Below, piece by piece: positions 34,037 to 36,821 of a DNA stretch of 36,821 bases. Origin of the DNA: Candidatus Parvarchaeota archaeon (GTDB lineage Archaea > Nanobdellota > Nanobdellia > CSSed11-243R1); the NCBI GenBank assembly GCA_015522785.1, contig WALP01000027.1:1-36821 (forward strand), read 5' to 3'. The stretch's first letter is position 1. Each line of letters starts with the position of its first letter. Below the pieces are notes generated by a model, which saw nothing but the letters and a program-made list of their open reading frames with translations, was not told where the DNA came from and did not search any database. Made by a program: the position numbers and the translations under genes.

Positions 34037-34097
34037 CTCCGGCACTCCCGCATATAGGAAACTTTGAAACTACACATTTTTAAATTTTTGTAAAGAA

Positions 34098-34472
34098 CTA
34101 AACGGAATTCTTAATCTTCTCGAGCTGCTTCCTCAGTCTTTCGAACTCACTCCTCAGCTCGTCAAATGATTCAAGCTCATTTGAGGGTTTTGGTTTTTCT
34201 TTTTTTACCTTTGCCTTTGGATGCGGCGCGACAGCGTGCTTTTCCTTTGGCGTTTTCGGGAGGATTGACTCTAGGTGCTTGAATTCTTTTTCTATGTTTG
34301 AGAGCTTTGCAAGAAATTCTTTTCTCTTATTGTTCTTTTCGTCGCTGAGGTTTTTTATGTCTATCATCAAGTTGGAATATCTTGCGAAGTCCTTCGCCAG
34401 CTTCGTGAAAGTAATCTTTAGAAGGTTTGCGTCATCTATCCGGACATAAGTTTCTTCTTTTGCCATTTTCAT
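34098..34472 (-). CDS. Small coiled-coil protein
   Basis: A 124-residue protein. Residues 5-75 are helical, with YVRIDDANLLKITFTKLAKDF at the start. A Lys/Pro linker (about 77-97) precedes a final coiled coil (FDELRSEFERLRKQLEKI). It resembles the C-terminal half of the Pro-rich protein at 34781-35341, which has FIRIDKYKDVIEAINNLGDE and the same run of helices. The ATATTTAAAAA element at about 34493-34503 is 26 bp before the ATG, so the message is leaderless. Function unknown; a protein-binding role is inferred. Confidence 0.7.
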   Translation of the reverse strand: MKMAKEETYVRIDDANLLKITFTKLAKDFARYSNLMIDIKNLSDEKNNKRKEFLAKLSNIEKEFKHLESILPKTPKEKHAVAPHPKAKVKKEKPKPSNELESFDELRSEFERLRKQLEKIKNSV

Positions 34473-34527
34473 CCCATTAAACTAAATCATCCATATTTAA
34501 AAAAGCTTTCAAATGGGCCCGCCCGGA

Positions 34528-34634
34528 CTTCCATACACTGCCAAGAGTTTCTCTCTTAGCGCAGGTCGACGAGACTACGTCTCGACGCAAGCGACGAAGT
34601 CGCTCTGTCTCTCTTTTCAAAGAGAGAAAGTGCT
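34528..34634 (-). other. tRNA-Val(CAC) intron 2, T-loop 59/60 (107 nt)
   Basis: Exon TTCA (34640-34637) pairs with TGGA (34533-34530); the bulges AA^A and AG^T restore TTCAAAT. The intron is homologous to the T-loop intron of the initiator tRNA but has a 41-nt nested insertion (34567-34607) made of two hairpins, GCGAC-TTC-GTCGC and CGAGAC-GTA-GTCTCG. Confidence 0.85.
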
Positions 34635-34677
34635 TTTGAACCGGGGACCTCCACCGCGTGAGGGTGACGTCATACCA

Positions 34678-34725
34678 TTGTCCGCACCACCCCTTTACCA
34701 CCTTTCTTTTTAAAAAGGGCAGCGT
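34678..34725 (-). other. tRNA-Val(CAC) intron 1, D-loop 15/16 (48 nt)
   Basis: Exon GTCT (34731-34728) pairs with GGAC (34683-34680), with bulges AG^A and AA^T. The inner stem CGC/GCG follows directly. The core is degenerate: CCCTTTTT, AAAAAGAAAGG, then AAAGGGG. Removal gives the same D-loop start, TAGTGG, as in the intron-free D-loop of tRNA-Val(GAC), which supports the junction. Confidence 0.8.
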
Positions 34726-34780
34726 CTAGACCACGGGCCCACAGAAATTGAATAGAGAATTAAAAATAAAAAGGTTTGGA

Positions 34781-35341
34781 CTACTCGTCCGTAGAACTAA
34801 ATGTCTTTTCGAGGTAGCTTAGCAAGTCCTCAATCTTCAAGAGAACTTCGGCGGCTTCCTTTATCTTGTCTTTTTCATTTTCGCTTATTTCATGTATCTC
34901 TTCCAAGTCGTCCTTTGTTGCCTTTATCTCATCTCCGAGATTATTTATTGCTTCGATAACATCTTTGTACTTGTCAATTCTTATGAATATGTGGGGTGGT
35001 GTTCCCTTCACTTTTGGAACAGGACCAAACTCCGAAGGCATTTCCATCTTCACGCCCATAGGCTTCGGCTGAGGCATTGGAATTGGTTCAGGTGCCTTAA
35101 ATGGCGGAAGTTCTGAAGGAGGTTGAGGTAGCTCATTCATTCCCGGCTTTGGCATTGGAGGCAATTGAGGAGGTAGTGGAGGAAGCTTTAATTCCTCAGG
35201 CGACCTGAATCCTTTTCCGAAATCATTTTCCTTTGGCATATCTGGTAATGGAGGAAGATCAGGTAATTTATCCTCATTTAACACTTCTGCCTTTTCATCT
35301 GCGAAGTTGTTTTCCTTTTTCTTGAAAAATTTGAAAGCCAT
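34781..35341 (-). CDS. Proline-rich protein with a C-terminal coiled-coil domain
   Basis: A basic start (MAFKFFKKKENNF) leads into a long region rich in Pro, Leu and Met (about residues 25-110, with repeated LPPLP and MPKP-type units). This suggests an extended or flexible arm. A conserved-looking helical domain (HIFIRIDKYKDVIEAINNLGDEIKATKDDL and on, about 117-186) follows, related to the small protein at 34098. GGTGAG stands before the ATG. There is no signal peptide or membrane helix. I infer a scaffold or linker protein; no family name is known to me. Confidence 0.75.
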   Translation of the reverse strand: MAFKFFKKKENNFADEKAEVLNEDKLPDLPPLPDMPKENDFGKGFRSPEELKLPPLPPQLPPMPKPGMNELPQPPSELPPFKAPEPIPMPQPKPMGVKMEMPSEFGPVPKVKGTPPHIFIRIDKYKDVIEAINNLGDEIKATKDDLEEIHEISENEKDKIKEAAEVLLKIEDLLSYLEKTFSSTDE

Positions 35342-35411
35342 CTTAAACTCACCATAAAAAAGAGAGCACTATGATTTAATAAAGTTTTTTAAAAATAATC
35401 TTCTACAAATC

Positions 35412-35879
35412 ATGGGAGTGCAGATGAAACTAAAGATGTTGATTGCATGTGTATTAATATTCCTAGTTTACAATGTGGCTTCTTCTCTGGATTACAATGT
35501 GTCATTTCCGCATGAAGTTGAAGTCGGAAAGTGGTTTAATGTCAATGTCTCCCTAAAATCAGAGACACCACTTAATGTGACTCTTTACTCATATGTGTAT
35601 AAGGGATTCAATTGTGTCGGGCAGGGATGGACGGACAACAAGCAAACTATAATATTGCATCCAAACTTGACTGAGCATGTTGTGCTCAAGGATTTTATAA
35701 AGCACGGCACCGAGGACGGCTACTATAACATACGCCTAAAAATAAAGTATAGCAATGAAACCATTGTCAAGACTGAAACAATTAGGGTTGTTTCAAGGAA
35801 TGATGTAGACCCAACATATTTATATATTGGACTTGTTGTGGTTTCATTAGTTGGTTTGTACGCTGTAATGAGGAAGTGA
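35412..35879 (+). CDS. Secreted protein with a C-terminal membrane anchor
   Basis: A hydrophobic signal peptide (KLKMLIACVLIFLVYNVASS) leads into about 100 residues of beta-sandwich-like sequence with N-glycosylation sequons (NVS, NVT, NLT, NET). A final hydrophobic helix (TYLYIGLVVVSLVGLYAVM) and a short basic tail complete a type I membrane protein. The start at 35412 fits a leaderless message with TTTTTTAAAA about 24 bp upstream; an ATG at 35424 is the alternative. It is followed 4 nt later by the next gene, so the two form an operon. Confidence 0.75.
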   Translation: MGVQMKLKMLIACVLIFLVYNVASSLDYNVSFPHEVEVGKWFNVNVSLKSETPLNVTLYSYVYKGFNCVGQGWTDNKQTIILHPNLTEHVVLKDFIKHGTEDGYYNIRLKIKYSNETIVKTETIRVVSRNDVDPTYLYIGLVVVSLVGLYAVMRK

Positions 35880-35883
35880 TGTT

Positions 35884-36369
35884 ATGTTTGTAAAAAAGAA
35901 GCAAAAAATTCGTGTGAGGATGTTCTTTGAGCTTATGGGTTGGCCAAAAGAGGCACTCAACAAGAGCTTAAAGGATATAGTTAACAAGCTAAGGCAGACT
36001 ATTAACGTTACTGATGAGAAATACGCCGAGCCGGAGAAGATAAGCGAGAAGATGTATACCTCCCACGTGGAATTCGAGGCTGAAATCAAGAATGTAAGGG
36101 ATGTTTTCATGATTACTATCTCATTTGGGCCGTCAGTTGTGGAGATTTTGGACCCCGCCGAAATCATAATAACGGCAGGAGAATTCCAGGACATTTTGGC
36201 GGACATTAGCGCAAAAGTCAACACAATGGACAAGGACATCAAGATTCTCGCCGCAAGATTAAAGCAGGCAACAGATGTTCTAAAAAGGCTTAAAATTGTG
36301 CCTAAAAAGGAAAAAGAAGCCGAAAATAAGCAGATAGAAGATAACCCAAATTTTACCATTAAGAAGTGA
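35884..36369 (+). CDS. Unknown conserved-looking protein (161 aa)
   Basis: A soluble protein. The first 120 residues are alpha/beta, with RVRMFFELMGWPKEALNKSL and VFMITISFGPSVVEILDPAEIIITAGEF. The C-terminal 40 residues form a coiled coil (ISAKVNTMDKDIKILAARLKQATDVLKRL) and a charged tail. No family is recognised. GAGGAAGTGATG upstream may act as a weak ribosome binding site. It is co-transcribed with the membrane-anchored protein just upstream and precedes the S-layer gene, which has its own promoter. Confidence 0.75.
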   Translation: MFVKKKQKIRVRMFFELMGWPKEALNKSLKDIVNKLRQTINVTDEKYAEPEKISEKMYTSHVEFEAEIKNVRDVFMITISFGPSVVEILDPAEIIITAGEFQDILADISAKVNTMDKDIKILAARLKQATDVLKRLKIVPKKEKEAENKQIEDNPNFTIKK

Positions 36370-36396
36370 CTAACTGCGAAATCGGCTAAAGAAAAC

Positions 36397-36537
36397 CTTA
36401 AATACCCTTCTATCAGTAGTTTATCTATAAAACCTCGCGCGCGAAGGAGAGATAGCTATCGTATAAAGCAGTAATTCCTCGGGGTTTTGAATTCGAAAAA
36501 ACAAAAAAATAACCTCAAAGGAGGTAGGTGAAGTAAA
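36397..36537 (+). promoter_or_regulatory. S-layer promoter and long structured leader
   Basis: Two TATA candidates are visible: CTTAAATA at about 36398-36405 and CTATAAAA at 36425-36432. Unlike most genes here, the S-layer gene has a leader of about 80-110 nt. It contains a palindrome GATAGCTATC and a small hairpin ACCTC-AAAG-GAGGT (36512-36525) that includes the main Shine-Dalgarno sequence. A second GGTGA (36527-36531) is left free. Control of translation by this fold is possible. Confidence 0.55.
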
Positions 36538-36821
36538 ATGGAAATGAAAAAGACCATAAAGAAAATTGCGGCACTCGTTGGAGGAGCTGTAATGGCTGGG
36601 GCAACCTTGGCTGGAGCATTTGCAGCTTTGGACGATTTGCCACACCCATTCGTCAACGACAACGGTGTATTTGACGCATATGTAGTAGTAGGAACAATGG
36701 GCTGGAATCCAAACATAGCCTTTACAGCAAGCGCAGCAACAGACTTGGCAAAGGATGTTTCAGTCGGTATGGATGTAGCAACAGCGTTTGGACAGACATC
36801 AGTAACATCAGCAGGTTCAGG
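36538..36821 (+). CDS. S-layer protein, N-terminal part
   Basis: The gene runs past the window edge. The start ATG follows GGAGGTAGGTGAAG, the strongest ribosome binding site in the window. The signal peptide is MEMKKTIKKIAALVGGAVMA followed by GATLAGAFA, and the mature part begins with DLPHPFVNDNGVFDAYVVVGTMGWNPN. This V-V-V-G pattern is typical of methanococcal-type and DPANN S-layer precursors. These proteins form the surface lattice and are very abundant, in line with the strong signal. Confidence 0.88.
   Translation, partial: MEMKKTIKKIAALVGGAVMAGATLAGAFAALDDLPHPFVNDNGVFDAYVVVGTMGWNPNIAFTASAATDLAKDVSVGMDVATAFGQTSVTSAGS

Larger units (their letters stand above)
33780..34051 (-). tRNA. 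tRNA-Leu(CAA) with three introns
   Basis: The acceptor stem is GCGGGAG (34051-34045) and CTCCCGC, with A73 (33780). Exons 34051-34037, 33928-33906, 33857-33844 and 33811-33780 give an 84-nt class II tRNA. It has D stem CCG/CGG, anticodon stem CACGG/CCGTG, and loop CTCAAGA with anticodon CAA (33909-33907). The variable arm GGG-TTAGT-CCC appears only once the third intron is removed, and the T arm is GCAGG-TTCAAAC-CCTGC. The introns lie in the D-loop (15/16), anticodon loop (37/38) and variable arm. A TATA element is at about 34075-34087. The T-loop is uninterrupted here. Confidence 0.9.
34514..34740 (-). tRNA. tRNA-Val(CAC) with two introns
   Basis: The acceptor stem is GGGCCCG (34740-34734) and CGGGCCC with A73, as in tRNA-Val(GAC). 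Exons 34740-34726, 34677-34635 and 34527-34514 give a 72-nt tRNA. The D arm is GTC-TAGTGGTAT-GAC, the anticodon stem TCACC/GGTGG, the loop CTCACGC with anticodon CAC, and the T arm CCCGG-TTCAAAT-CCGGG. The anticodon loop has no intron here; the introns are at 15/16 and 59/60. An AT-rich promoter element lies at about 34758-34772. Confidence 0.9.

Noticed and set aside
33758-34045. An N-terminal extension of the nudix gene in an open frame
   Set aside because: The extension is the tRNA-Leu gene with its introns; the nudix family begins at the ATG at 33757, which has its own GGTGAT site.
33929-34046. The D-loop insertion in tRNA-Leu as an insertion sequence with target duplication
   Set aside because: It is only 108 nt, has no coding capacity, and most of the flanking repeat is needed for the bulge-helix-bulge; an intron explains it better, though movement is still possible.

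Overview
The window is archaeal. It carries an archaeal-type DnaG, a 7S SRP RNA, CDC48, membrane-bound LonB, a Hef/XPF helicase-nuclease pair, class III signal peptides of type IV pilins and an S-layer precursor. Most genes have an A/T-rich TATA box about 25-30 bp before a leaderless or nearly leaderless start. Base composition is low in GC and genes are compact. The gene set and the many small lineage-specific proteins suggest a DPANN-type archaeon; the phylum cannot be fixed from this sequence alone.

Layout. 1-3.3 kb: the end of an unknown gene, a small unknown gene, a two-hairpin kink-turn RNA, dnaG with a repeat-rich promoter, the SRP RNA and a small serine hydrolase. 3.3-5.6 kb: tRNA-Ser(GCU), two unknown genes, tRNA-Val(GAC) and a small basic membrane protein. 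5.6-8.9 kb: smc. 9.0-18.2 kb: a type IV pilus locus (ATPase, two membrane platform proteins, a major pilin, a secreted protein, minor pilin-like proteins, and a convergent pair of minor pilins), interrupted by a CBS/winged-helix protein. 18.2-28.4 kb: a small HTH regulator with tandem operators in front of cdc48, then scpA-scpB (partners of smc), a PRC-barrel protein, lonB, and tldD-tldE with an M3-type peptidase. 28.4-34.7 kb: initiator tRNA-Met, a 41-residue RHH-type protein with its own operator, a lysine-threonine repeat protein, a winged-helix protein, an operon of nudix, Hef helicase, XPF nuclease and DUF460, then tRNA-Leu(CAA). 34.1-36.8 kb: coiled-coil proteins around tRNA-Val(CAC), a secreted protein, an unknown protein and the start of the S-layer gene.

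The standout feature is the tRNA set. All five tRNA genes in the window are interrupted, by twelve predicted introns totalling about 759 nt against about 389 nt of mature tRNA. They sit at only four sites: 15/16 in the D-loop, 37/38 in the anticodon loop, 59/60 in the T-loop, and the variable arm of tRNA-Leu. Most junctions fit a bulge-helix-bulge motif, and removing the introns restores normal cloverleaves of 72-85 nt, including the initiator. Many introns share a core: a pyrimidine tract, its reverse complement, a short palindromic linker, and a second purine tract that is the mirror image of the first. The tracts change together from copy to copy. Two tRNAs carry homologous T-loop introns, one with a further 41-nt hairpin insertion nested inside, and one core-like copy lies outside any tRNA beside the SRP RNA. 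This looks like a family of spreading tRNA introns with an unusual conserved fold.
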